Below are positions 11,656 through 24,690 of a stretch of DNA of 64,000 bases, piece by piece. Source of the DNA: Climacium dendroides (taxonomy: Eukaryota > Streptophyta > Bryopsida > Hypnales > Climaciaceae); the NCBI GenBank assembly GCA_950106755.1, contig OX467082.1, positions 37,944,001-38,008,000 on the forward strand, in the 5' to 3' direction. Made by a program: the position numbers and the translations under genes. The notes beneath the pieces are model-generated. The model saw nothing but the letters and a program-made list of their open reading frames with translations. It was not told the origin of the DNA and did not search any database. Each line of letters begins with the position of its first letter. The stretch's first letter is position 1.

Positions 11656-12070
11656 GAGGCACCAATTGTCAACCACGCCCAACAACCAACTCGTAGTAGT
11701 GCAGTATTTCCAAGCAAGGCTCGAACAAACTTCAAACTAAAGCTTGGAATATATTTTTCCAGTTGTTGGGACTAATCGAATTATGACACATGTCCCAAAG
11801 TAGTGAGCAAGAAAGGAGGAAGTAGTGCACGGAAAAGTAGTTCTTGAATGATCGGAATTGGAAGACTCTAAACATTGGCTATGTACTGGTGAAGTACAGT
11901 GTTGGGCTCCCCAAATTCACATGAGTTTCAATTTTGGAGTTAAAATGCTGAATTTTTTTGCTATCTCCGTATTTCGTATCTTCCTACATGATTGGGGGAA
12001 ACCTCTACCACCTCATACTGCACATGATCTGCTCCGAAATTGCTTCAATGGTCAGCTGCTGGTGCCTCAT
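11656..12070 (+). repeat. Dispersed ~400-bp repeat R5, copy 2
   Basis: It begins GAGGCACCAATTGTCAACCA and ends near CGAAATTGCTTCAATGGTCA. It is closely related to the copy at 25317. Overlapping open frames do not resemble proteins I know. Confidence 0.5.
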
Positions 12071-12543
12071 CCCTTGTGTGTCAAAAGTCCATCACACTCA
12101 ACTGAGATTCAAACTTCTGCCAGCCAGCAACTGAAGGTGTTTTTTCGGTTTGGGTCCTATGCATAGTTCGTACATCATCATCGATCGTGTAACAGTACGC
12201 GGGGTTTCACAACTTCCACTCAATTCAACAAAGTTCACAGTTGAACTGAAAAGTGTAATTGTAGGCGGGTTGACTTCTTCCAATTCAACATGGTTTGTTG
12301 GAACTTAAAAACTGTACTTGAGCTCGTGACTGAGTGTCCCTAGCAAGAGTTTTTAAGTCTATTGAGACTTCGTTGAACTTGTTGAAGTGTCTACAACCAA
12401 ATTCTTGGAAGCACCCCGAAGAGAAATGTAAAAATTGAAGAAGAAGAACCGTTAATGATCGGGGGGAGAATCCTCCCAATATATTAGAATTAATTGTGAA
12501 GTGAACACAAATTTGTAGAAGAGGTGTCAAAGGAAGCTAAGGT

Positions 12544-13197
12544 TTAACCCCTAAATGTCCAAGGGTCGTTTTTGAGCTTCTAGGAATTTGCTTTAAATTG
12601 AACAAAAAGTTACCATTTTGATAAGTTGTATCATTTTTTTTTTTAATTACAGTAACCATACAAATTCAAACTAGACATGTTAAAGATCATGTAGGAATAG
12701 AACAATGTCACTTATAGATTGAAAGATTATAATAATGCTTGATCATGAGGGTGTTAAAATTGTAAAAGTGATTTGAATTCTTTCAATCCCCTTTTTTCAT
12801 ATGTCAAATCTAAAAAGTTGGTCATTAGAAAAATATGATGATGAAAGGCCTAACATGCATAACCCATCCAATCAATTTATGGCTTTTCAAAATCTACTCT
12901 ACATTTTTTAAAATAAATTTCTAATGTGATTTGTTTTTCAAAATCTAGTGTATTTGAGGCTCATTTCCAAGAGCCCTCAATAGTATGGAAAGTCAAGATT
13001 GCAATGAAGACCCTTGCACAAAATCTTGAATAGAAAAATCATAATCAATTAATTCCCAAAGTAAATCTTTGATGCTAAAACTAGACTTCAAAAAGAATTT
13101 TTCAAAAATATAAGCTATTAAAAATAGCAACTTGGTTTTATTCAACTTCAATGTATTGTCAACACTTAAATTTGGTGCCTCGAGCATTTAGGGTTTA
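12544..13197. mobile_element. Harbinger-like MITE M2 copy
   Basis: It begins TTAACCCCTAAATGTCCAAG and ends GCATTTAGGGTTTA, giving inverted ends next to TTA. The interior is colinear with 9738-10395 and, inverted, with 58560-59203 and 50960-51381. No protein is encoded. Length is about 654 bp. Confidence 0.7.
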
Positions 13198-16100
13198 ATT
13201 AAGAATAGTATAAAAAGAAACTTAATACCAAACTCCACCACATCAAGTTTGGGTGCTTCAAAGAGTTTTATCCATTGCTTTTCTCAAAACTCCGTCTCTT
13301 GGTCCTTCATTGCACACACTCAATGATTAACTCTCTTGAGCGTGCCGAGAACAAGCTCCACCATAAATGAAAGTGTAGACAGAAACGCAACTATTGTGGG
13401 AAGGCGACACTTTTAGGCTCCACTGCATCATCAACTCAAAAGGCTTTCTAATTTTCTTCGGCAATGCTACAAGCCTCTGTCCATGCCATTTCCAAGGTCT
13501 TTTTTCTGCCTACACAAGAGCTCACGCAACCAACTCAATCTTTTGACAATAGAAGAATTAATCTTTTTCATGATGCCATTGATGATGTAAAACATGTAAA
13601 ACAAGTTGGATATGGCATTGCCAAGGGGTGTGGGGTGACTGAATTGCAGTGCAACAACTCCGGAAGAAAAAGAGGAGATGGAATGACAACTCACTTGTGA
13701 CATTGCTGCTCTAGGAAATGGTTTTCAACGGTCCTTTCTCTCCATTAGTGCGGTGGAGCTGCTCTTCGGACTTCACCTTCTGGGCTTCAATGTACCTTTT
13801 CCCCCTTTTCAATGGAAATTGTCCATGTGTTTCCAGAGAAAAAAAGTATAGAAAAATTGAAGTGGATTAGAGTAGTGAATAACAAACGAGTCCTATCATA
13901 TAAGGCATAACTACCCATTACCACCATTTACCCAATTCCGCCACCTACAGGTTCCTCCCATTTCCGTCACTCACTAACCCATCTTATTACCACAATCTTA
14001 CTAATCCATGATCATGATGGCAATGCATTGGGGAGCAGACACATCAGCCCATGCTTCAACAATGATCTGGTCATGCTTCAACAAGGGTCTACTCACAATT
14101 TTACGTTTCAGCTTTGAAAAATCACAGAAAATTCAATTCTTGTCAGAATGTCTTCATTCTTTTTGCAATCGACTTCTCTCAAACAATTCAATCTCAGTTT
14201 GAAGAATACGAGAGCTCATAAATAGCTTCTCCAAAGTGCCTAGATAGCAAATCTGTATGGTAATGGGTAGTTCTACCATATACTCTTGAAGCCCACTGTT
14301 GAAATCATTGGGTTTCCCAATCCTCTCCGAAGGACAATAAGCTTAGCATATGAGTCTCCTGATTGAAGAGCCAGCCAGAGCCTTGAGTGCACTGCACGAG
14401 AGAAAGGCTGTCCAGGCTTTCAGTGTCGAAACGGTAGTGGCAGGTGCTGCTGGCGCGGCTGTGAACTCAGGTTACTTCCACCGACATTCAGATGGAATCT
14501 GCTTAAAGATTGGGCCCCCTCGCTCGTCCCGGGGAAAGCCCTGAACTTTATTGAGGTTGCAACACATGATAAAATTTGCAAATTTTGAATTCATATTTGC
14601 AATCAGAGGCCCCAAATTAGCTAAGGGAGGTGAGGTAGATAAATTAATCAAGCACAAAATGGGGGGTCTTTTTTTTCTTACATGCACCCGTGAAATGACT
14701 TCCAGGGGACAAGCGAGGGGTCAGTTCACCTCAACCAAAGATTCCAGCTGTATGAGTTGCCATTTATGCAAGTCCTAGGGTATGCAAGTGGACATTGGTC
14801 GGGGAATTGAGAAAGAACTGCAAACCAATGTTGGGGGAGAATTGTTGGTTTGTTCATTGTTAGTTGGTGGAATTGGGAAAAACGTTGGAAAAGATCTAGT
14901 GAAACAATATGTAGAATTTCTATTTGGAGTCCCAAAAAAATAGAGGAAGAAGAAGACTCAATACTTGAAAAATTAGTTCAACAAGGGTACTAGAGGAAAA
15001 TAGCTAGTAAAATTCAAAAAATATGTATCACAAACATTGCTTCAAATGGTTATTGACAAAGGACTAAGACTCTAGGACAAGACTTTAGGATAAGAGGTAC
15101 ATAATTCACTTGGGCTCTAAAAGCGTCCTTTAATGCAAAGGTACATTTTGTTTTCAAAGGACTAAGACTCTATGACATTATGACAAGACTTTAGGATAGA
15201 AGGTACATAATTCACTTGGGCTCCAAAAGTGTCTTCTAACATAGAGGTATGTTTTGTTTTCAGATTGCACCAACAATGTAAAAACAATATACATTTTAAG
15301 AGGTGGATGCTCTTAATAACTACTATGTTTCGACTTTGAAATTCATAACTAGTTCCACAAAGCTCCATAAAATATTAAATGACTTGGGTTAGATGTCAAT
15401 TCCATTAGTTGTTTTAGAAAAATTTATTGAAAAATATTTCAAGTTGAACCTTCCCAATTAAATTTCTAGTCTAAAATGGGTGCTTTATGGACCTCCTACC
15501 TTAGGGGTTAGGAGTACAAAGAGCAAATTTTCAAGCAATGAAAGCTTTGAAAATCAACAAAACTTAAGAATTTAACTTCACACTCATAAAACTTTAATTT
15601 CAAAGAAGAGAATGTTGTAGACAATATTTTGTCTTATGTGGCCAAAAATGCACAAAATTTGAGTCCATAATTAAAGTCCCCCCATTTTAAGAGGTGGGCT
15701 TTGTTACAATTCTAGAGATTCTTATATCAATCATTTAAACCCCTACATGACCAAGTGTTTATTCAACATACCAATGAAATCTCGAGTAGGTTCACACAGA
15801 GTCAACTTTGAACAATGTTCTTAAGATTTTGACACAAGGTGTAGACGAGTATCCCCTTTGCAAGAATTAAGAAAATCCCAATCAAGTGCCATAATCAAAA
15901 GTTATGCTATTGTAAATAATTTGGACAATTTTGGCATCTTTTGTTCAATTCTTCATCTCCTTATGAAATTTTGTATATTATGTAACTAACATAATAATAG
16001 TATGCAATTATAAAAAAACATCTAGTGAAAAAATCTCATTCCAAGAGGAGTCAAAACTCTATTAATCCTATCAAAGAAGTTAGAAAAAAACCATTATCTT

Positions 16101-17633
16101 CTAACTACAAACATTAGTATCTTGAAACCTGCATTTAAAATTTTTTGAAATTTTTTCCACCTATTCCAAGTGTTTTCCTCTAAATTCTCACTAATTGGGT
16201 TTAAAATTAAAATTTTCATCATTGCACAAAAAATCATCAAACAATGGCAAGTGTATTGCTTGTTTACTTGACTTTTTCTTATTGTTGGGTGATTTAAAGT
16301 AAGATAAATCCCTAATTTCCTTCCCAAATTTTGCACCTAATAAGATCTAGTACTCAATTTGGTGAAGAATCTTAATTTGGAGTAGAGAAAAAAGCTCATT
16401 TTGGAAGGCTAACCCTAATTAGCAAGATTAGAGAAAAAATTCTTTCACATAAAACATTATAATCTTGTAATCTATATGATGAAGAAATTCGAATAGTATT
16501 AGATGCTTTTACCTTGGGTGTGAACAATTTATGCATAAGGGACAATTAATGTATTTATTTTTAAGGATTAATTTGCGAAATCTAACTTCTAAAAGGACTT
16601 CAAGAGAAGAGTATAGGAAATTTGGAGTATTTTTTAGATTTATAATAGTATATTATAAAATAAAATAATTAAAAATAGTTTAAATTGACATCTTTATCTC
16701 ATAGATGATTGTTACATGAGTGATATGGCTAGAGGGCAAAAAATTTACCTTGGAGGCAAGGTTTGATTGCAAAAAGTTTAGTCAAATGGTCCTTCAATTG
16801 AGCTAAGGCCATCCAAGTGTTGAAATTGAAACATGATGTGCTACAATCAACCTTCTATAAGTATTAGGAGTTGGGTATAGACAATAATATAACACATATA
16901 GAATATCAACATCAAACACTGACAAAATATTGATCTCAATAATATATAACCATCCCTTTTTTTGGCACTGTTGGGCTAGATAGTACCATTTCAAAGTAAA
17001 TTTCTACTTTTTGCTAGAAAAAAATAAATTTTTTTGGACTCAAATTTCACATTTCTATTAAAATTGTAGATGGAGTCACAAAATTGGATGAAGAAGTGCA
17101 TGAATATGATTGTAAAGTGTTTTTTGGTCAAAAAGATGGATGAATGTAGAAATACAATGCTTCACGAAGTTTTAAGTGATCGCCATCTTCGCAATTTTTC
17201 AAAAGATAGAAAAAGGTTGTACCTAAAATTTACAAAATAACATTTTATAAAATTTCAAAAGTAAATATTTAATGTGTGTAAAATATAAACAACAAAAGTA
17301 CAAAAAGTAAAAATCATCTTTTCTTAAAGTTGTTAAAAGAAATTATCTAGGGTAGTTTGATGAGATTCTTCTACACTCCACGATTATACTTGCTTTTGAA
17401 GTGCTTGGATATTCTTGATGAATCACATGACATCATAATTAAATCTTTGCTCCAAAAATTTCTTCAAAGTTTGAAGTGTACAACTTTTTCCAACTTTATC
17501 ACTTATTGAATCAAATCAATGAAGTAGAGAGCTATGCATTTCATATTGTATAACATTCAACACTTGATAGTGTATATCCTACAAGAGCACAAATTTGCAT
17601 AACACATATGAAATTTTCACACTTTTGGAGGTA
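13198..17633. other. Repeat-rich intergenic DNA
   Basis: No convincing gene. An inverted M4 copy occupies about 15229-15515. A region at 14510-14742 is related, inverted, to the MITE at 28206. One open frame at 14350-14544 (64 aa, starting MSLLIEEPARALSALHERK) has a more even codon look than its surroundings, but matches nothing I recognise and lacks splice or promoter support. Confidence 0.4.
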
Positions 17634-18647
17634 AGAGCATCTCCATCGAACATCGGTACATTGTAAAATGAATACACCACATGGTCTTTGGTGTATGTTT
17701 TCTAACAAGAGGACCTTGCCTTCTTTCGGACCCCCACCAATACACTTTACAAAAGCAAGAAAAAGTCAAACACTCTTGCTCCCTGAGGCGCAAGAATAGT
17801 GGACCACGTTAATGGTTGGAAATTTGTCATTGATCCATAGGAACTATTGAAGTGTTGAGAGACATTGGGATCTTTTTTTGTAACAATGTTGTCCATTCTT
17901 CTATCTACCCAGGCCCCATCTTGAGATACCATTGGAATTGGGTGTTGCCATCTTACCATGTCACTAGTCAAACCATGAAGACACTGTACGTTCAATTGTC
18001 TGGCTTAAATTGTAGCGAGGTCTACATTGAATATTAATAGAAGTTACAACTAGTAGGATGCATATAATTCCTCAAACACGCCAAACCATTTGCAAGGGTA
18101 GTCTAGCAAGCCCTGAGGAGATGTTCCAAATACATCACTACATGTCTTGCAAAGTGCGTTTGTGATTTGGTTTGCAAAATGGAAGGCCATCTACCTTGTA
18201 AGCCGGGTTGAAATGCTATTAACAAACCAAGTATAAGTGAACTAGGAGGTAAAAAAATAAAAAGATACATGTACAACTAATCAAATTTCTAGCAAATTAA
18301 ATAAATTTGTCGATCAGTTTCCAACAAACCAAATTGCCAATGGATTTTGATCAAATCAATGTGCCGATGAATTACCAACAACCAATTTGTGATGTTGTTA
18401 TTTTGCGATCAATCAATTTGCCTAAAGAAGGCAAAAATTGTGTGAAAGATATTATAGATTTATAGGGAGATAAAAACACTTGGCTTGTAGCCTCTCATTG
18501 TCAATGCAAAAAGACAATTTTAGTTGTCCTTTGTTGTTTGCACACGGAGTTCTAACCTACAAAATGACCCAAATTTGCAAGTCAACCTTGACTTGTAAGT
18601 TGTCCCTTTTAACAAGCCATCTGCTTTGAAAGACATGTAGATGCTCT
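17634..18647. mobile_element. Non-autonomous DNA transposon with AGAGCATCT ends
   Basis: Left end AGAGCATCTCCATCG and right end inverted (GACATGTAGATGCTCT) enclose about 1.0 kb. The end sequence resembles that of common plant non-autonomous elements. No target duplication is clear, and no transposase is present. Confidence 0.5.
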
Positions 18648-19319
18648 AAGACTAGTGGAGGACTGACTTTTTTATTTTATTTTTACACAAATGACGAGTT
18701 GACTATTTATGATGTGACTCAATGTACGGGGAGTACCATCATTTAGTTATGAGCTAGCCAGTTGATTTTGAGAATTTTCGAATGAGGTAGAAAAGTTTAG
18801 GAAGTGGTTCCGAATGAAAAAAGGAGATTTTTGGAAATGGACCGGTCAAGAAAAAAAAATTCGGCTATTTTGCCGTCCGCCCTAGGAATATGTAGGAAAA
18901 TTACTAATTTATATGCTTTTTTTACGGCAAGTAACCGACCGGGTACATGCTTTTTTGGAAATATTTTTGACATGTATATAGAATTTTTTTTAATATACTC
19001 AGTGTATTCTTGGGACTTGGGACTTAGGAATTAGGAACTTAGAAATTGGGATTTCCAAAATCCAAAGAAGAGAAATAGTAATTAGTAAAGTCTACATAGT
19101 AAAGTAAGTAGGTAAGTGAGTTAATGATACTGACTGATTTATGAATTATGCGAAAGTGAAAAATACTCGTTGGTTATAACCTCTGTTGTTGTTAAGTCTG
19201 TCTGTGTTTACCTGCTTAGTGTGCTGTGATTGCTATCAATCATACACATGATGGCCAGCGCTTCTAAGCTTCTCAAGGATTTAGGGTTTATTCTCTTTTC
19301 AAATTCTGGCCTCCTCGTT

Positions 19320-19520
19320 GGCGCGCTCAGTTGCTCGCTCACTCACTTGCTGGCTCACTCGTTGCCTCACTCGTTGCTCATGTAATAACTCAATTGCGTA
19401 AAACTCACACTTGTCTCCTACAACAGAGGAGCAGCCTCTCGCCCTCTCCTCACTCACTCGTAGACTCGCTGGCTCATGCCTCATGCAGTAACTCAGTTGC
19501 ATGAAATTCACCCTCGTTGG
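19320..19520 (+). repeat. Imperfect duplicated CTCACTCGTTG-rich block
   Basis: Two related stretches (about 19321-19415 and 19449-19520) share GCTCACTCGTTG-like runs followed by TAACTCARTTGCRTRAAA. They lie just upstream of the 5' leader of the decayed hAT-like gene. Confidence 0.5.
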
Positions 19521-19559
19521 CTCGCTCACCTTGTTGACTTCACAGACTTTTGTCTACTC

Positions 19560-19939
19560 ATTTTCATTTTCGGTGCAGGCCGCGCCGCTGTAGGCATTGT
19601 GGAGTGCGGACTGCGGACTGACCAAATTTCTCTTCAAAAGTTCTCGTCAATTTAGTGATCGGTTTAGGGTTTTGGGAGCCATTGTGACTGCTGCGGTTTT
19701 GGACGTGTTTTGGAAATCAGGTACGCTTGTCACCTTCTCCTTTCATCTTTGTGTACTATGAATTTTGTGTATGTTGGTTACATGTTTTTTGAACCCTTAC
19801 ATTTCTGAAATTTACTTCCCTGTTTTTGGGGTGGGATGATCACATGCTTAGTTGTTCTTATCGTTTTCTGAGTTTGTTCTTCAATTTCTCAAATTGTCTG
19901 GTACCCTGGTTTTCCACTGAGATTTGTGTGGTAGTTTCT
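19560..19939 (+). promoter_or_regulatory. Putative 5' leader with intron for the hAT-like gene
   Basis: A GC-rich leader (19575-19720) ends at a good splice donor, AATCAG|GTACGC. It is followed by a T-rich stretch up to GTGTGGTAG just before the ATG at 19940. This looks like a plant untranslated exon and intron. The assignment is inferred from sequence style only. Confidence 0.35.
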
Positions 19940-22079
19940 ATGGCAAAGCGGCAGAGGAGCATCCGTGACAGCTATTTTTCCAAATCGAGAGAAATGGACT
20001 TAGAGGAGTTTCCGTCCTTCACCGAAAGCTCTAGATCGAGCGAAACTATAGGTACAAATCTCACTCCCCCTTCCTAGGCCGAACTTGCGCAGGGTTTGTG
20101 GAAAGAAGGGTGGTCGATCCAATTTCCTTGGCTGGAGTTCTTTGTCGAAGTAGGAGAGCTATTCTGTAAAATTTGTATGGAGAAAGGGGGACGCTCAACA
20201 TACGCCAAAGAAGGTTCAAAAAACTTCAAAGTGAGTGCTTTCATAGATCATGGAAGATCAAATGAGCACCGCCGCCTTGCCTGGGCATGCAACAGTGGTG
20301 GAAAAATGATGGAAAAAACAATTCTTAGTGGTCAGCGTACTTGTGATGGAGCCCTGTATGTACCAAGATGAAAAAGCTTGCAATGATTTTGTTTGGTGCC
20401 TTTCTGTTGTAATCTAGAAGCAGATTCTTTGTAGGGTTTGAAATTCATGTTTCTTTGGCATTATGATTGACAAGTCAACAGATATTAGTGCCACGAGCCA
20501 TCTTGTCATGTTCGCAACCATTGTAGAAGAAGGTTTGTCTCTTACTGTTTTCCTAGGACTATTGCAGTTGCAGGGTAGAAAAAAAGACGCTGCTACCATT
20601 TTTGATTGTGTCATCTTTCAGTTGCGGCTATGGGGTCTTGATCTTAATAAATTTGTGGCCTTTGGCAGCGATGGAGCAAGCACGATGGTAGGCTCCCAAG
20701 GCGGTGTTGCAACACGGATAAAAAATGAGGTGAACCCTCACCGAACTAACATTGCAGCCCTGGATGCTTCCAAGGCACCGGATTATAAAGTTTTGTCTAA
20801 TAAAATCAATTCGTTGTTGAATTCAATTTCTTCCTTTTTTTAATAAGTCTTGTAAAAGGAAGCAAGCTCTCACGGCCTTGCAAGAGCAATTGTTTGATTC
20901 TAAAATAACAATAAAACGGTATCATAAGATCCGTTGATTGAGTCGTTGGCAATCAGTCACAGCTTTGTGTGATTCACTTGAATTGGTACTTGTCTTTTTT
21001 AAACAAGTGAACGGGAAGGATGCAAGTCAGGCAGCTGCTGTGTTAGATAAGCTAGGGCAGTTCAAGTTTGTTTACATCTTTTTTTTTGTTGACATTCTTC
21101 ACTCTCTAGCTATGTTGTCTAGGATTTTTCAACTAAAGTTTGTTGATGTCACAACAATAAGTAATATTGTTTGCATTAAGATTGCTCAAATTCGCATGAT
21201 GTTTATTGTAAACTCGTGTGATTTGAATGTTGATGTGTGCAACGAGTGCATTGGTTATCATGTCTTGCCTGACTATGGTCCACATGGTGGTTACCTGCGA
21301 AGACTGCAGTCTCAGCTGAAAGGTAATATGTTTCATGAATTTCAATTGCAGTGATCCAGGTTGGGTTCTGACCTTGAGGAGGCGTTGGCATTTCAGAAAA
21401 ACTTTGTTGAGGCGGTTTGTGTTGGCCTAGATGCGTGTTTTAGAAATAATGGTGTGATTTCTTGTTTCAAAATCCTAAATCCTACTAACATGCCATTAAA
21501 ACAAGTGGGCTTGTAGAATTGGTGCATTTCTGAATTGGAGACTCTGTTGCAGTATTATGGAATAGACCGGTCGCACTTAGGTTTTTCTCTCCCTCCTCTT
21601 GTAGATCAAGCAGTTTGTAAGTGTGAATTCCTTGCATTCAAACTCCAATGCACCACGGAATGGGGAGAAAAAAATTTCAAGGATTTGTGGGGCATGATTA
21701 CTTGGAATCATGCTTTACAAACCCGGTATCCTAACCTTTTTGTTCTTGCTGAATTAGCTCATGTGCAATGTGTTTCCACAACAACTTGTGAGCGTGCTTT
21801 CAATGTGCAGAATTTGATCAAAACTAGAGTTAGAAAAAAAACAGGTTGGGCAACAAGAACTTAAAAGCAATGCTGCGAATTGCACTAGAAGGCCCTGAGG
21901 AGGAGGTAGACTATATTATTAGTGATGCCATTCCTATTTGGAAGAATGACACAAAGTATCGGTTTTTGTACCCATCTTCTTACTTGAATTCTCCAAGTGG
22001 ACCTAGTGTGAGTGATGCATCTTGTCCGTCCGGTGCTCTTGCTCTTGATACTGACAACAGTGGTACGCAACTTTCTTGA
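19940..22079 (+). pseudogene. hAT-family (ZNF862-like) transposase-derived gene, decayed
   Basis: Fragments in order match the layout of ZNF862-like hAT proteins. A basic N-terminus starts MAKRQRSIRDSYFSKSRE (19940). A zinc-finger-like block reads GELFCKICMEKG then KNFKVSAFIDHGRSNEHRR (to 20371). The RNase-H-like DUF4371 region reads IDKSTDISATSHLVMF and FGSDGASTMVG (20463-20843), then ALTALQEQLFDSK and SRWQSVTALCDSL. A C-terminal hAT dimerisation block reads CVSTTTCERAFNVQNLIKTR and LKAMLRIALEGPEE (21535-22079). It is broken by an in-frame TAG at 20075-20077, a frame change between 20371 and 20463, a short deletion before HRTNIAALDAS, a TGA replacing the expected Trp near 20936, an in-frame TAG near 21515, and another frame change near 21845. 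It cannot make an active protein. A former cellular role is possible because a spliced leader seems to precede it. Confidence 0.8.
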
Positions 22080-23515
22080 CTTGCAGAACTAACCATACTA
22101 ACAAGCCTCCAGAAAATACTTGGGCCTTTTTTGGATCCTTGTATTTTCTGAAAGCTACATCCTTGGCCCTAAGATGGTAGGGGCTTTGCCAGGTTCAACT
22201 CCTGCCAAGGATACTTTAACTATAAAAAATAAGAAGTGAAAGCCAAATACACTTTAAAACCAAAAAAATGTTGAGTGAATTAAAATCCACCACCAAAATA
22301 CAAAACCGGCCGCATTTTTGACATTTAGGAAAATGACAAACTAAAAAAAAAAGTTGTCGGCTAATTACCTAAATCCTTTAGGAAATGGGGGATGAAAACC
22401 GATAAAATTTACATTATTTAGGTTCACTTCCGGATAAAATTTGAAAAATCCGAGTCAGCTTGGAGAAGCTGGGAAATTGTCCGTTTTCTGTACAGAACTC
22501 CCCGGACTGTGATGTGACTTTGAATGAAAATCCGTGTATTGTATGCCGAAACAACACGTGCAACATGTGCTGCAAAGTCCATTGACTAGACGTCTACACC
22601 CAGTGTGAATGGACCCCAGGCCGAAGTCAACGCGTCCACCAGCACTGCAAAGGGGCACGTGTCATGGAGTGGACTTTCATTCGCACATGAGCGGTATGGT
22701 AACTAGGTGGGAACACTGATGGGAACAATGTTCATGGAGAATCGCCAGTAGATCATCGTTGATCGTTAGACGGTGGAATTGGAAAAAAAAACCCGGTTGC
22801 AATTGGAAAGTATAGAGGAAAAATTTAGTGAAAAAATTCATAGAATTTTTATTTGAAGTCAAAAATAGAGGAAAAATTGGAAAAATTGTTTTAATATGGG
22901 AATTGAAGGAAAATAGTTGGTAAAACTATAAAAATATCCCAAACATTGGGTGGAAACTGATTGATTGAGAGCATCTTGAATCAAGTCTATTTTTTCCATT
23001 TATTTTAGGCAATACAAAAAGTGATATTTGTTGGGGTGGTGCAGTTGTTTACATCAATGTAAATAGATGAAATGTGCAAAATGTGCAAAATGTGAATGAA
23101 ACTTAGATTATTAATCCAAAAGAGTGTACATTCATCAATCCTTGTCTTTGCATAGTGCACACAAAGTTGCTAAAAAGGAAAAATAAAGAAGTAATGTAGT
23201 TGCTCAATACTAAGCATTGTCACACCTTCTCCCCATTCTCAATCTTCAAATAATGAGGATGTGGCACTCTCTCTTTGAATCGTGGAGGGCCCATTCTTTG
23301 GAGATGGAGAAATTTTATTTATTTTTCTTTAGAGGTGAAGAATGGGCATGAAGATTGAAAAGCGGTGGAGAAAATTAATAAGTTGTGTTCATTCTCATTT
23401 TTCATGTGGTGAAAGGGACACCTTCTTCATGGAAAAGGGCTCCTATTGGCTCCTCTTTTCACTCCACCACACCTTCTCATTCTTCATAGAAGTTTCATCT
23501 GAGGAAAAGGTGTTT
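22080..23515. other. Intergenic repeats between hAT remnant and CACTA element
   Basis: No gene seen. 22690-22950 is distantly related to 14790-15060. 23320-23500 is related, inverted, to 26495-26650. The latter two appear to be parts of one older element interrupted by the CACTA insertion. Confidence 0.4.
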
Positions 23516-23739
23516 CACTAGTAGAAAAAACTGTGTCCAAAACAACAGGAATCTGTTGTTCACTTCTGTTATTTCGGTCGCGTTGTCCTGGACAAAATCT
23601 AACTGAAATCTGTTTTTTTTTTTGTTGATTTGGTCAAATAAAAAAAAAAATTTAAATCCAGATTTTTTTTTCGGTTGCCCGAAAATTTCGGGCACAAAAA
23701 TTTTCCGGAATTTTTGGGCAGCCACATGCTCAACCAACG

Positions 23740-23816
23740 GTTGCCTATGGGATTTGAACCGGAGACCTCATGCCCAATGGCACGAGGCTCCAACCACTAA
23801 ACTACCTCACAACTTA
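23740..23816 (-). other. tRNA-like polymerase III promoter (SINE head)
   Basis: On the minus strand an A-box-like TAGTTTAGTGG begins at 23804 and a B-box GGTTCAAATCC begins at 23760. The 44-base spacing equals that in a real tRNA. The anticodon-arm region forms a strong GC stem, but the D and T stems pair poorly, so it is a tRNA-derived relic and not a tRNA gene. A shorter related piece lies near 24286-24330. Confidence 0.5.
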
Positions 23817-23866
23817 ATGTACAATTTGAATTTTTTTTTTACTTATCCATTTATGGTTTGGTGTTT

Positions 23867-24229
23867 TTAAACTCAGCAGACTTTGGCGGTCATTTCGGCA
23901 TGGTAAATTAACTTTTTTCAAAAAACTTTGAACTAAAAAAAGTTGTAGATTGAAGTTACTTTTCATCTCCAAAAAACGGTTTGTGATTTCAAGCCTCCAA
24001 TCAAAAGTTATAGACAAAATTCAGAGAGGATGTTTGAAAATGTTAAACAAAATGTCCCCTTTTACCTCTCTCTGAATTTTATCTATAACTTTTTATTGGA
24101 GGCTCGAAATCACAAACCGTTTTTTGGAGATGAAAGGTAACTTCAATCTCTAACTTTTTTTAGTTCAAAGTTTTTTGAAAAAAGTTAAATTACTATGCTG
24201 AAATGGCCGTCAAAATCTGCTGAGTTTAA
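23867..24229. repeat. Long inverted repeat (hairpin) inside the CACTA element
   Basis: Arms 23867-24029 and 24065-24229 are near-perfect reverse complements around a ~35-base loop. For example, TTAAACTCAGCAG opposes CTGCTGAGTTTAA, and TTCAGAGAGG opposes CCTCTCTCTGAA. A transcript would fold into a hairpin of about 160 bp. Confidence 0.85.
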
Positions 24230-24379
24230 GAAATTCCGAATTGTGAATGTTTAAGTTAAGAAAAAAAATCCACTTTACATAGAACAAGAGGCTCCAACCA
24301 CTACATGGTTGGATCTCCATGTCTATTGGACATAATTTCTTTTACTTATTCACTCACAAATTAATACTTTTATTTTTTT

Positions 24380-24690
24380 GAGTGTTTTTTTGGTCTTTAA
24401 AAGTGCTGTTTTCATATTTTGAAGTGTTTTGGGGGAGTTTTAAGGTGCTGTTTTCGTATTTTGAAGTGTTTTTTGAGGTGTTATAAGGTGCTACTTCAAT
24501 ATTTTGAAGTGTTTTTGGGGAGTTTTAAGGTGCTGTTTCCATATTTTGAAGTGTTTTTTGGGGTGTTATAAGGTGCTATTTCAATATTTTGAAGTGTTTT
24601 TTGAGTGTTTTAAAGTGCTGTTTCAATACTTTGAAGTGTTTTCTGGGTGTTTTAAGGTGTTATTTTAATATTTTGAAGTGTTTTTCCAAA
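24380..24690 (+). repeat. 42-43-bp tandem repeat, about seven units
   Basis: GAAGTGTTTT recurs at 24421, 24463, 24506, 24548, 24591, 24633 and 24675. Each is followed by a G-rich patch, TTTTAAGGTGCT and a T-rich stretch. The array lies inside the CACTA element. Such minisatellites are common in non-autonomous CACTA elements. Confidence 0.85.

Noticed and set aside
13464..13703. 78-aa reading frames on both strands
   Set aside because: Mutually overlapping antisense frames of equal length, with no domain and no expression signals.
22140..22215. tRNA-like B-box GGTTCAACTCC
   Set aside because: The only nearby A-box candidate is too close (about 28 bases) and stems do not form.
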